64,000 nt of DNA from Bacteroidales bacterium (GTDB taxonomy: Bacteria > Bacteroidota > Bacteroidia > Bacteroidales > P3), in the NCBI GenBank assembly GCA_017522105.1, contig JAFXAA010000003.1:28340-92339 (forward strand). Reading direction: 5' to 3'. Below the pieces are notes generated by a model. That model was not told where the DNA came from. It made no database searches and saw only the letters and a list, made by a program, of their open reading frames with translations. Shown here in pieces: positions 26,006 through 34,128 of the stretch. The position numbers and the translations under genes were made by a program. Numbering within the stretch: the first letter of the stretch is position 1; the number at the start of each line of letters is the position of its first letter.

Positions 26006-26211
26006 ATGCTGCTGCCAGCGAGCCCCTTCGCCACAACCACGGCCATGCTACGGCCGTCCTATCGCATCTGGGGCATGCATGGCCGATGCGCGGCCGAAGG
26101 AGGGCCGAGGAGGGGCCGAAGGGGGGCCGAAGGGACTGTATTCAAAAGGCGGGAAATTAGCTTGTTGCGCCCGTGTGGGTGCCATATACTGCTGATTGTC
26201 AGGGTGTGGGC
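26006..26211. other. gene-free stretch with GGCCGA-rich repeats
   Basis: Contains GGCCGAAGGAGGGCCGAGGA-like words at about 26090-26135, related in style to the repeats at 39.8 and 57.0 kb. No gene was seen. Confidence 0.4.
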
Positions 26212-27717
26212 TTAAAGGGTGTCGCCGCCCAGATGGCCGTCGCCGGAGAGGGTGTCGGGGCCTATGGTCATTTGCTCGACGGTGCCGACGAGGCTGTCGT
26301 CGTAAGGGCGGCAGAGGCGGATGTAATTGTCTGTCCAGCCCTCCATGAACTTGAATGAAGAATGAAGAGTGAAGAATGAAGAATTGTCCTGGCGCATGTT
26401 GTCTGGCCATTTGATATTCTTCATTCTTATTTCTTCATTCTTCATTTCTGTCTGCTTGCTTTCCCAGAGGACGGGGCGTGTCTTGCCGAGCTGGCTCTGG
26501 ATGAAGGCCTGGTGTTTGCGCTCGCTGAGTTCGAGGAGGCGTGCCGTGTGCTCGTGGCGCACGGGGACGGGTATTTTCTCGCCGAGGCGGAGTGCGGCTG
26601 TGCCGGGGCGGTCGCTGTAGGTGAAGACGTGGAGGTAGGAGATGGGGAGCGATTCGACGAAGTCGAGGGTGCGTGCGAACTCCTCCTCGTTCTCGCCGTT
26701 GAAGCCCGCCATGATGTCGGCGGCGATGCAGGCGTCGGGCATGACGGCCTTGATGCGTTCGAGCTTGGCGCGGTAGAGGGCGGTGTCGTAGCGGCGGTGC
26801 ATGAGGGAGAGCACGTGGTCGGAGCCTGCCTGGAGGGGGATGTGGAAGTGGGGGAGGAAGGCGCGTGAGGAGGCCACGAAGTCTATGATGTCGTCGGTGA
26901 GGAGGTTGGGTTCGATGGAGGAGATGCGGTAGCGCAGTATGCCCTCTATCTTGTCGAGGCCGCGGAGGAGGTCTAGGAAGCTTTCGCCCTGGTGCTGGCC
27001 GAAGGTGCCGGTGTTGACGCCGGTGAGCACCACCTCGCGTGCGCCTTCGTCGGCTATGCGGCGGGCCATGCAGAGGGTCTCCTCGACGGAAGCCGAGCGC
27101 GAGCGGCCGCGGGCGAAGGGGATGGCGCAGTAGGTGCAGAAGTAGTCGCAGCCGTCTTGTATCTTGAAGAAGGTGCGGGTGCGGGCTGATTCTCCCGCGG
27201 AGGAATACTGTAGGGTGAAAGTGTTGGTGGTTGCGTTATTGTTTGATTTTTCGCTAATTTGATTTGATTCAGCGGTGCTCAAGGCCGCTCCCTGCGGTCG
27301 GGCAGGCGTTATTGCGTTAGTGGCTGGCGCGTCAGCCGACTGGCCACTGGGCACTGACCACTGGCCACTGACCGCTGACCACTCTCCGCTTTCCACTATC
27401 TCTGGCAGTAGGTGTTTGCGGTCGTTGCCGAGGACGAGGGTGACGCCGGGGATTTTCTCTATTTCGCCGGCGGCGACCTGTGCGAAGCATCCCATGACGA
27501 CGATGCGTGCGTCGGGGTTGAGGCGGTGTGCGTGGTGGATGGCTGTGCGGCACTTCTTCTCGGCCACGGCTGTGACAGTGCAAGTGTTGATGATGTAGAG
27601 GTCTGCTGGCTGACCCCAGTTGACGACAGTGTGGCCCATGGCGGCGAGGCGGCGCAGGGTGTCTGATGTCTCGGCGAAGTTGAGCTTGCAGCCCAGGGTA
27701 TGTGCGGCGATGAGCAT
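26212..27717 (-). CDS. mtaB: tRNA (t6A37)-C2 methylthiotransferase, MtaB type, with two low-complexity insertions
   Basis: 501 residues, longer than the usual 420-450. The N-terminal UPF0004 domain has its three cluster cysteines (HTLGCKLN, NTCTVT, VMGCFAQ). The radical-SAM motif C-x3-C-x2-C is intact in DGCDYFCTYC. A C-terminal TRAM domain follows. It converts t6A37 to ms2t6A37 in ANN-decoding tRNAs. Two stretches do not belong to the family: residues about 114-175 in the linker between domains (SGEWSAVSGQWSVPSGQ...) and about 420-455 inside the TRAM domain (EMKNEEIRMKN...HSSFK). Both are translations of the 7-base repeat arrays that elsewhere lie between genes. The frame is kept, so the enzyme may still work. 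Confidence 0.9.
   Translation of the reverse strand: MLIAAHTLGCKLNFAETSDTLRRLAAMGHTVVNWGQPADLYIINTCTVTAVAEKKCRTAIHHAHRLNPDARIVVMGCFAQVAAGEIEKIPGVTLVLGNDRKHLLPEIVESGEWSAVSGQWSVPSGQSADAPATNAITPARPQGAALSTAESNQISEKSNNNATTNTFTLQYSSAGESARTRTFFKIQDGCDYFCTYCAIPFARGRSRSASVEETLCMARRIADEGAREVVLTGVNTGTFGQHQGESFLDLLRGLDKIEGILRYRISSIEPNLLTDDIIDFVASSRAFLPHFHIPLQAGSDHVLSLMHRRYDTALYRAKLERIKAVMPDACIAADIMAGFNGENEEEFARTLDFVESLPISYLHVFTYSDRPGTAALRLGEKIPVPVRHEHTARLLELSERKHQAFIQSQLGKTRPVLWESKQTEMKNEEIRMKNIKWPDNMRQDNSSFFTLHSSFKFMEGWTDNYIRLCRPYDDSLVGTVEQMTIGPDTLSGDGHLGGDTL
26352..26451. repeat. inverted pair of 7-base arrays inside mtaB (TRAM domain)
   Basis: GAATGAAGAATGAAGAGTGA-type units at 26352-26386 face TTCATTCTTCATTTC-type units at 26418-26450, forming a long imperfect inverted repeat. 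They are translated in frame as a foreign loop of about 35 residues. Confidence 0.75.
27342..27398. repeat. 7-base array inside mtaB (interdomain linker)
   Basis: Eight units GGCCACT GGGCACT GACCACT GGCCACT GACCGCT GACCACT CTCCGCT TTCCACT. They are the same family as the large array at 62484-62719, here read in frame as WSAVSGQWSV-like sequence. Confidence 0.8.
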
Positions 27718-27762
27718 TATTAGTTATGAGTTTTTAGTTATGAGTTTTTAGTTATGGGTGGA
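27718..27762. repeat. short 14-base repeat upstream of mtaB
   Basis: TTATGAGTTTTTAG is repeated about three times right beside the mtaB start. Confidence 0.65.
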
Positions 27763-27801
27763 GGTGGGAAATGTTAAAATAGTGTTAAAGTGCAGATTTA
27801 T

Positions 27802-27832
27802 TTTGCCAGAATGTAGAATATGTGTATCTTTG
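27802..27832 (+). promoter_or_regulatory. promoter without a downstream plus-strand gene
   Basis: TTTG at 27802-27805 and TATCTTTG at 27825-27832 are 19 bases apart. Neighbouring genes are both on the minus strand, so this promoter points to a non-coding transcript. Confidence 0.7.
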
Positions 27833-27838
27833 CAGTCG

Positions 27839-27975
27839 GAAAGAAGAGGGGAAGACACCCCTTAATGATTGGGAACTAATGGAAAAGGTGCTCCAAACTA
27901 CCTTCTAAATTTTGGATTTTGTAATAGTGTTTAATGGTAGATACAGCCCCCTGTCTTGGGGGCTGCGTCTTTTTT
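27839..27975 (+). ncRNA. candidate small RNA of about 135 bases
   Basis: Bounded by a clear promoter (27802-27832) and a strong terminator (CAGCCCCC/GGGGGCTG, 27944-27965, then six T). Between them are a 5' hairpin (AGGGG...CCCCT, about 27846-27862) and a TCCAAA...TTTTGGA pair (about 27892-27916). A nine-codon frame (ATG GAA AAG GTG CTC ... TAA, from 27880) is possible but short. It does not clearly match a known family; a 6S-like role is possible but unproven. Confidence 0.5.
27944..27975 (+). terminator. terminator of the candidate small RNA
   Basis: 8-bp GC stem, loop TGTCTT, then CGTCTTTTTT on the plus strand only. Confidence 0.8.
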
Positions 27976-27982
27976 ATGCCTT

Positions 27983-29032
27983 TTATTTTTCCTTGTCACG
28001 GATGAGTTGCTCAAGGGGTGAGTCCTCCTCATACTGGCGGCTGCGCACCATCTTGAGGCCGTCCTCGTCGGGGAAGATGACGAAGTCGGGCTGTGGCTCG
28101 AGGATGAGGATGTCTCGTCCTTCGGCGTCCTTGGAGGTGCCCTGCACGCAGTTCATAGCCACGAGGATGCGGCTCTTGCGGTTGGCGTAGGCGAAGTGTT
28201 CGCTGCCGAGGCGGTCGTAGAGGGCTTCGGAGCTCTCGTGGCTGACGCGTTTGGAGCCGTCCTTGAGGTAGACGACGACCTTGGCCTTGCCCTGCGGGGC
28301 GAGGCATGCGATGTCGAAGATGGATACGAACTCGGTGTCAGGGGTGAGCAGGCGTACGCGTCGGTCGCTGAGGGTGCCGTGGTTCCATGTCTCGTCGATG
28401 GTGAGGTGGTTGTCCTCGAAGAAGCGGTAGGAGCCGTGGCGGAAGCCGTCCTTGTAGTGACCGTCGCGGATGAGGAGGCCGTTGTCGTCGTATTCGACGA
28501 GGCGACCTTCGAGGCCGCCACGGACGTAGACGCCTGTGATGTAGCCTCGCTCGCCGATGCGCTTCCACCAGCGGCCGTGGCGGTGGTTGTCGGCCCAGAT
28601 GGCCACCTCGGCGGTGTCGCCCTTGGAGGTGTAGATGATGTGGGGGCCGTGCTTGACGCCCATCTTGTAGGAGGCCTCCTTGACGAGGCGTCCCTGCTCG
28701 TTGAAGAAGCGCCAGAGGCCGTCGCGGTTGCGCTGGTTGAAGGAGCCCGTGGCGAGGAGGTGGCCCTGCTCGTCGTAGGCCTCGTGGCGGCAGACGCGGC
28801 CGGGCTCGCTGTAGGTGTTGCGGATGCGCACAGAGCCGTCGTGGTAGTAGTAGGTGAAGGTGCCGGTCTCGAGGCCGTCGACGAAGGTGCCCTCGTAGAT
28901 TTTGGAGCCGTCCTTGTCGGTGCGCACCCAGTGGCCTTGTCGGCGCCCTTGCTTGTCGATTGTGTTCTGTGCCACGGCGCCGACGGAGGTCAGCAGCAGC
29001 GTGGCCGCGAGGATGAAGGTTGTCTTTTTCAT
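27983..29032 (-). CDS. secreted MORN/YwqK-type repeat protein
   Basis: 349 residues with a signal peptide (MKKTTFILAATLLLTSVGAVAQ). About seven repeats of the form YxxGxxxGxWxxxxxxG run from about residue 28 to 215 (RRQGHWVRTDKDGSKIYEGTFVDG, GSFNQRNRDGLWRFFNEQG, GHYKDGFRHGSYRFFEDN), followed by a non-repeat C-terminal domain. Such proteins are often labelled YwqK-family antitoxin, but here there is no toxin partner, and export suggests a periplasmic or surface role. It is a single gene, convergent with the candidate small RNA. Confidence 0.8.
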   Translation of the reverse strand: MKKTTFILAATLLLTSVGAVAQNTIDKQGRRQGHWVRTDKDGSKIYEGTFVDGLETGTFTYYYHDGSVRIRNTYSEPGRVCRHEAYDEQGHLLATGSFNQRNRDGLWRFFNEQGRLVKEASYKMGVKHGPHIIYTSKGDTAEVAIWADNHRHGRWWKRIGERGYITGVYVRGGLEGRLVEYDDNGLLIRDGHYKDGFRHGSYRFFEDNHLTIDETWNHGTLSDRRVRLLTPDTEFVSIFDIACLAPQGKAKVVVYLKDGSKRVSHESSEALYDRLGSEHFAYANRKSRILVAMNCVQGTSKDAEGRDILILEPQPDFVIFPDEDGLKMVRSRQYEEDSPLEQLIRDKEK

Positions 29033-29104
29033 GGTGTGTACTTGCTTATTTGTTTGGATAACGAGGTTTTATATAAATTATTTTAATATGTAGAAAAAAA
29101 GATG

Positions 29105-29112
29105 TATTTTTG
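29105..29112 (+). promoter_or_regulatory. -7 element before the phosphonate operon
   Basis: TATTTTTG lies 37 bases before the first gene. The -33 element is weak. Confidence 0.5.
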
Positions 29113-29148
29113 CATCGTGAAAGGTGAATGAACAAACAGTGAAAAGCG

Positions 29149-29928
29149 ATGAAGAATGTAGCAGTGATACTGGCGGGAGGTATCGGTAGCCGCATGTACA
29201 ATGAAGCAGTTCGCTCCACAATGTCGCGTTCTGCTTTATTGCCCAAGCAGTTCCTCGAAGTGGGTGGACGTGCTGTGGTGGAGTATTCCATCGATGCCTT
29301 CGACAGCCACCAGTCCATCGACGAGGTGGCCGTGGTGGTGCATCCCGAGTGGAGGCGCCGCATGGAAGAGATTGCGGAGGCGCGCAAGTGGCGCAAGCTG
29401 GGGAAGATAGTGGACGGCGGCAGCGAGCGCTACATGTCGAGCCTCAATGCCGTGATGGCGTATATAGACTATCCCGACGACACCAACCTGCTGCTGCACG
29501 ATGCTGCGAGGCCCTGTGTGTCTGGGGCGTTGATAGGCCGTGTGGCCGAGGCCTTGAAACACAACGAAGCCGTGGGCGTTGCTGTGCCGAGCACGGACAC
29601 CATGTGGGAGGTGCATCCCGACATGAGTGGAGAGTTTGGTGCCGGAAGCGCAGAATTCGAGATACCGCGCCTGGTGGCGCGCATACCCGAGCGGAGGCTC
29701 ATGTGGCGAGCGCAGACGCCGCAGGCTTTCCGTCTGCCGCTGATCCGCGATGCCTACCAGCGAGCCCTGCAAGACCCTCAGTTCAGGGCCACCGACGACT
29801 GCGGAGTGGTGCGCAGGTACCTGCCTGGGGTGAAAATAGCCGTCGTCGAAGGTGAAGAGAGAAATATGAAACTGACAAACGCGGACGATATGTCCTTGGT
29901 GCAAAAATATATCAACAGCAATGGATAA
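29149..29928 (+). CDS. IspD/TarI-family cytidylyltransferase heading a phosphonate operon
   Basis: 259 residues. The start [52 protein letters not shown] and a terminal [15 protein letters not shown] are IspD/TarI landmarks, so it joins CTP to an alcohol phosphate or similar. Between GSRM and PKQF there are about 15 residues ([15 protein letters not shown]) where relatives have 4-5, so the CTP-binding loop is enlarged. It overlaps the next gene by 8 bases and begins a five-gene run for phosphonate chemistry. It may activate a phosphonate or a polyol phosphate for LicD, or be the cell's IspD. The context favours the first; no second ispD was seen here. Confidence 0.75.
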   Translation: MKNVAVILAGGIGSRMYNEAVRSTMSRSALLPKQFLEVGGRAVVEYSIDAFDSHQSIDEVAVVVHPEWRRRMEEIAEARKWRKLGKIVDGGSERYMSSLNAVMAYIDYPDDTNLLLHDAARPCVSGALIGRVAEALKHNEAVGVAVPSTDTMWEVHPDMSGEFGAGSAEFEIPRLVARIPERRLMWRAQTPQAFRLPLIRDAYQRALQDPQFRATDDCGVVRRYLPGVKIAVVEGEERNMKLTNADDMSLVQKYINSNG

Positions 29929-31231
29929 GAAGACAGTATACGTCGGCATGAGTGCCGACATGATCCATCCGGGTCATCTGAACATAATACACGAAGCCGT
30001 GAAGCTTGGCAGCGTCACCGTTGGCGTGCTCACCGATGCGGCAATAGCGAGCTACAAGCGTCTGCCGTACCTCACCTACGAGCAGCGCGCCGAGATAGTG
30101 AGCAACATAAAGGGTGTTGACAGGGTGGTGCCGCAGACCACGCTGGACTATGTGCCCAACCTGCGAGAGCTGAAGCCGGACTATGTGGTGCATGGCGACG
30201 ACTGGAAGGAGGGGGTGCAGCAGAAGACCCGCCAGCGCATCATAGAGTGCATGGCTGAGTGGGGTGGCAAGGTGATAGACATTCCCTACACGCAGGGTAT
30301 CAGCAGTACGGCCATGAACCAGCGGCTGAAAGAGATAGGCACCACGCCGGAGATACGCATGAAGAGGCTGCGCCGTCTCATTGGCGCCAAGAAGATAGTG
30401 CGCATACTGGAGAGCCACAGCGGTCTGACGGGCCTTATAATAGAAAACACGTCGGTTGAGGTGAACGGCAAGAAGGAAGAGTTCGACGGCATGTGGGCCA
30501 GCAGTCTCACCGACAGTACCAGCAAAGGAAAGCCGGATATCGAGGCCGTGGACATCACCACGCGCCTGCACGACCTCAACGATGCGCTGGAGGTGACCAC
30601 CAAGCCTGTTATCTTCGACGGAGACACCGGCGGCAAGGTGGAGCATTTCGTCTTCACTGTGCGCACCCTGGAGCGCCTCGGAATATCGGCGGTTATCATA
30701 GAGGACAAGGTAGGCCTGAAGCAGAACTCGCTCTTCGGCACCGATGCCGTGCAGACGCAGGACACCATAGAAGGGTTCTGCGCCAAGATACGCGCCGGCA
30801 AGAACGCGCAGATAACCGACGACTTCATGGTTATTGCCCGCATAGAGAGCCTCATCGCCGGCAAGCCGGTGGAGGACGCCCTGGAGCGTGCCTTCGCTTA
30901 TGTGGCCGCCGGTGCCGACGGCATCATGATACACAGCAAGAACAAAGACGGCATGGACATCAAGGAGTTCTGTCAGCGCTTCCGCGAGAAAGACGTGGAG
31001 ACGCCCATCGTGGCGGTGCCCACCACCTACAACCAGTACACCGAGGACGAGTTGGCCTCGTGGGGCATCAATGTGGTCATCTATGCCAACCACATGCTGC
31101 GTGCTGCCTATCCCGCCATGGTGAACTGCGCCAAGAGCATACTGATGCACCAGCGCAGCCTTGAGGCCAGTGAGGAATACTGCATGCCCATAAAGGAAAT
31201 ACTCACCCTTATACCAGGTACAAAGAAATGA
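29921..31231 (+). CDS. pepM: phosphoenolpyruvate mutase fused to an N-terminal cytidylyltransferase-like domain
   Basis: 436 residues. Residues 1-135 are a nucleotidyltransferase of the HxGH type ([41 protein letters not shown]). Residues about 150-430 are PEP mutase, with the diagnostic [10 protein letters not shown] (EDKx5NS) that separates mutases from isocitrate-lyase relatives. PEP mutase makes phosphonopyruvate, the first step of nearly all phosphonate pathways. Fusion to a cytidylyltransferase is known in this family and points to CMP-phosphonate as donor. Overlaps: 8 bases with the gene before, 4 with the decarboxylase after. Confidence 0.93.
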   Translation: MDKKTVYVGMSADMIHPGHLNIIHEAVKLGSVTVGVLTDAAIASYKRLPYLTYEQRAEIVSNIKGVDRVVPQTTLDYVPNLRELKPDYVVHGDDWKEGVQQKTRQRIIECMAEWGGKVIDIPYTQGISSTAMNQRLKEIGTTPEIRMKRLRRLIGAKKIVRILESHSGLTGLIIENTSVEVNGKKEEFDGMWASSLTDSTSKGKPDIEAVDITTRLHDLNDALEVTTKPVIFDGDTGGKVEHFVFTVRTLERLGISAVIIEDKVGLKQNSLFGTDAVQTQDTIEGFCAKIRAGKNAQITDDFMVIARIESLIAGKPVEDALERAFAYVAAGADGIMIHSKNKDGMDIKEFCQRFREKDVETPIVAVPTTYNQYTEDELASWGINVVIYANHMLRAAYPAMVNCAKSILMHQRSLEASEEYCMPIKEILTLIPGTKK

Positions 31232-32349
31232 TACGTCCAGAGTTCTTCATGGAACGGCTGAAGGCCGTGGGGGTGGAGTTCTTCGCCGGGGTGCCGGACT
31301 CGCTGCTGAAAAACATTTGTGCCTATATGACGGACAACCTTGATGAAAGCCATCATGTCATCGCCGCCAACGAAGGCGGGGCTGTCGGTCTGGCGGCAGG
31401 CTACCACCTTGCCACAGGCAAGCCTGGCTGTGTGTATATGCAGAACAGCGGAGAGGGCAATGCCGTCAACCCGTTGGCCTCGTTGATGGACAAGGACGTG
31501 TATGGCATGCCATTGCTGCTGATTATAGGGTGGCGAGGGCGCCCGGGTGTGCACGACGAGCCGCAGCATGTGAAGCAAGGCAAGATAACCACGGGACTGC
31601 TCAACACCCTCGGCATCAACTATGATGTCCTTGCCAAAGAAGAGTCTGTGGCAGAACGTCAGATAGAGAATGCTGCCAAGGCGCTGCGCAACAACGAGGT
31701 CTATGCCTTGGTGGTGGAGAAGGACACCTTCGACAGCTATTCGCTGAAGAACACGCGGCCGGAGCGTTGTGTGATGAGCCGCGAGGAGGCCATACGCATT
31801 GTAGCGGCGAGTATGCCGGCTGATGCCGTTGTTGTCGGCACGACAGGCATGATAAGCCGTGAACTGTTTGAATACCGTACCGCCATGAGTCAGGGTCATG
31901 AGCGTGACTTCTTGACTGTGGGTTCCATGGGACATGCGTCGATGATAGCCCTCGGCATTGCCATGCAGCAGCCAGGCCGCAAGGTCTATTGCTTTGACGG
32001 CGACGGTGCGGCCATCATGCACATGGGCAATATGGCAATCGTCGGCAGCAAGGCCCCGCGCAACTTTGTGCACGTAGTGTTCAACAATGGCGCACATGAT
32101 TCGGTGGGTGGACAGCCAACAGTGGGTCATTATATTGACATGGTCGGCATAGCCAAAGCCATGCACTATGCGCATGTCTCAACGGTGAGCAATCCCGAAG
32201 AGTTGCGTAAATGTCTTGACGTCATGCCCTCCGACGGCCCGGTGATGCTTGAAGTGCGCGTGAAGAGGGGCAACCGAAAAGACCTCGGCAGACCTACAAC
32301 CACCCCGGAACAGAACAAGGAAGCCCTCATGACGTTCCTTAAGAAATGA
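31228..32349 (+). CDS. ppd: phosphonopyruvate decarboxylase
   Basis: 373 residues. A thiamine-diphosphate enzyme: [12 protein letters not shown] and the [18 protein letters not shown] glutamate in the PYR half; [20 protein letters not shown] and [14 protein letters not shown] in the PP half (GDG...N motif). The reaction is phosphonopyruvate to phosphonoacetaldehyde plus CO2, which pulls the unfavourable mutase step forward. The ATG overlaps the pepM stop (ATGA), so the two are translated together. Confidence 0.94.
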   Translation: MIRPEFFMERLKAVGVEFFAGVPDSLLKNICAYMTDNLDESHHVIAANEGGAVGLAAGYHLATGKPGCVYMQNSGEGNAVNPLASLMDKDVYGMPLLLIIGWRGRPGVHDEPQHVKQGKITTGLLNTLGINYDVLAKEESVAERQIENAAKALRNNEVYALVVEKDTFDSYSLKNTRPERCVMSREEAIRIVAASMPADAVVVGTTGMISRELFEYRTAMSQGHERDFLTVGSMGHASMIALGIAMQQPGRKVYCFDGDGAAIMHMGNMAIVGSKAPRNFVHVVFNNGAHDSVGGQPTVGHYIDMVGIAKAMHYAHVSTVSNPEELRKCLDVMPSDGPVMLEVRVKRGNRKDLGRPTTTPEQNKEALMTFLKK

Positions 32350-32353
32350 TGCC

Positions 32354-33448
32354 ATGCAGAAGATATTGAACGGATATTGTAGCATCGAGGCAGCTTTGCG
32401 CGAGGTCGGTGCCAAGAAGTTCATGCTGGTATGTGATTCTTCGTATGCTTTCTTGCCGATAAAAGACCTGCTTAACCCCGCTGTCGTCTTTGACCAGTTC
32501 ACGCCAAACCCGCTGTATGAAGATGTATGCAAAGGTGTCGGCATGTTTAACGCCAACGGCTGCGATGCCCTTGTCGCTGTCGGGGGCGGCTCGACAATCG
32601 ACGTGGCGAAGTGCATAAAGCTTTACTGCAGGATGGACCCTTCGCGCAACTATCTTGAGCAGGAATGCTTTGATAGCGGCATACCGCTGATAGCGGTGCC
32701 CACCACGGCTGGTACAGGCAGCGAGAGCACGCACTATGCCGTCATTTACTATGAGGGCAAGAAGCAGAGCGTGGCCCATGCAAGCATTGTCCCCGACTAT
32801 GCTGTCCTGGAGCCTATGCTGCTCAAGACCTTGCCACTTTACCAGAAGAAGTGCACAATGCTCGATGCTCTCTGTCAGGGCATAGAATCGCTGTGGAGTG
32901 TCAACTCGACAGAAGAGAGTATGCTGTACGGCAAGATTGCCATACAGGGAATAATGGATTATTGGCACGAATACATAGAGCAAAACACCGACGAGGCGGC
33001 CCGTGGCATCATGTCGGCGGCCAACTATGCCGGGCGTGCCATCAACATTACGCAGACAACGGCGCCACATGCCATGAGCTACAAGCTCACGTCTATATAT
33101 GGGTTGCCGCACGGCCATGCCGTGGCTCTTTGCTTGCCCGAGGTGTGGATGTATATGCTTGAGCACCCTGACCAGTGCATAGATCCGCGTGGTCGCGAGC
33201 ATCTGGAGTTCGTCTTTGAGTGGTTGGGACGGTTGATGAATTGCGACTCGGCCTACAAAGGCCTTATGATGTTCCGTGCCATAATGTTCTCTCTCGACAT
33301 GCCGCTGCCAAAATGCCACGACCGTGCCGCCGAGCTTGAAGTGCTGACATCATCCGTCAATCCGGTACGGCTGAAGAACAATCCCGTGGCGCTGTCCGAA
33401 GACACATTGCGTTACCTCTATAACAGAATACTTCCATGCGAGAATTGA
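32354..33448 (+). CDS. iron-containing alcohol dehydrogenase, probable phosphonoacetaldehyde reductase
   Basis: 364 residues. GGGSTIDVAK is the nucleotide-binding phrase and PTTAGTGSE the group III ADH signature; metal ligands probably include H in LPHGHAVALCLPEV and the DALCQGIESLW helix. In this position it should reduce phosphonoacetaldehyde to 2-hydroxyethylphosphonate. No aminotransferase for 2-aminoethylphosphonate is in the operon, so the hydroxy compound is the expected product. It overlaps licD by 13 bases. The exact substrate is inferred from context. Confidence 0.85.
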   Translation: MQKILNGYCSIEAALREVGAKKFMLVCDSSYAFLPIKDLLNPAVVFDQFTPNPLYEDVCKGVGMFNANGCDALVAVGGGSTIDVAKCIKLYCRMDPSRNYLEQECFDSGIPLIAVPTTAGTGSESTHYAVIYYEGKKQSVAHASIVPDYAVLEPMLLKTLPLYQKKCTMLDALCQGIESLWSVNSTEESMLYGKIAIQGIMDYWHEYIEQNTDEAARGIMSAANYAGRAINITQTTAPHAMSYKLTSIYGLPHGHAVALCLPEVWMYMLEHPDQCIDPRGREHLEFVFEWLGRLMNCDSAYKGLMMFRAIMFSLDMPLPKCHDRAAELEVLTSSVNPVRLKNNPVALSEDTLRYLYNRILPCEN

Positions 33449-34128
33449 TAGTGAAACTTGCCACATTCCTTGGCTTGTACAGCTTCCTGATGAAGATAGA
33501 CAACCGGCGCGAGACCCGGAAGCAGAACCGTGCCTTTATGAAATATGGGCTCGAAGCCCTGCGCGAGGCGGTTGCGGCCACCGATGAGTGCGGTGGCAAG
33601 CTCTTCCTCGCCTTCGGCTCGTTGTTGGGAGCCTACCGTGAAAAGGGTTTCATACCGTTTGACTATGACCTCGACACAGGCCTTATGGCCGACGAACGCA
33701 CCGACGAACTCGTCGCTGCCATGCGCCGCCATGGCTTCACCCTCCTGCGGCAGTACTATATCAAGACCACAGGCCGCATCTGCGAGGACAAGTACGACTA
33801 CAAGGGAGTGCATATCGATGTCCATTATTTCTATCACAATGCCGACGGCGACATCTATTGCGACCTCTGTCTGCCACACGAAAGCAAGCCGTGGCGCGAG
33901 GCCAATGCCACCGACGGTTTCCCCACCATTATCCGCACTGTGCCCGACAGCACTTTTTCCAAGCAGGACTTCCTTGGATTAAAGGTGTATATGCCTGACC
34001 GCACAGAAGACTGGCTCCGGACCCTCTATGGCGAACATTTCATGATTCCAGACCCCAAGTGGACGATGGGAGACCATAAAAAACGCTCCCAGACCAACGG
34101 AGAGCGTATGTATCGGCGCCAGCTCTAA
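33436..34128 (+). CDS. licD: LicD family phosphotransferase
   Basis: 230 residues. The LicD core is clear: AFGSLLGAYREKGFIPFDYDLDTGL, with the metal-binding Asp pair, and VHIDVHYFYHNADGD. It has the C-terminal W-x-LYG-x-x-F end. LicD proteins move a phosphocholine-like group from CDP to a glycan. Here the donor would be a CMP-phosphonate made by the genes just upstream. It ends 4 bases inside the opposing glycosyltransferase. The surface glycan it modifies is not in the window. Confidence 0.88.
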   Translation: MRELIVKLATFLGLYSFLMKIDNRRETRKQNRAFMKYGLEALREAVAATDECGGKLFLAFGSLLGAYREKGFIPFDYDLDTGLMADERTDELVAAMRRHGFTLLRQYYIKTTGRICEDKYDYKGVHIDVHYFYHNADGDIYCDLCLPHESKPWREANATDGFPTIIRTVPDSTFSKQDFLGLKVYMPDRTEDWLRTLYGEHFMIPDPKWTMGDHKKRSQTNGERMYRRQL

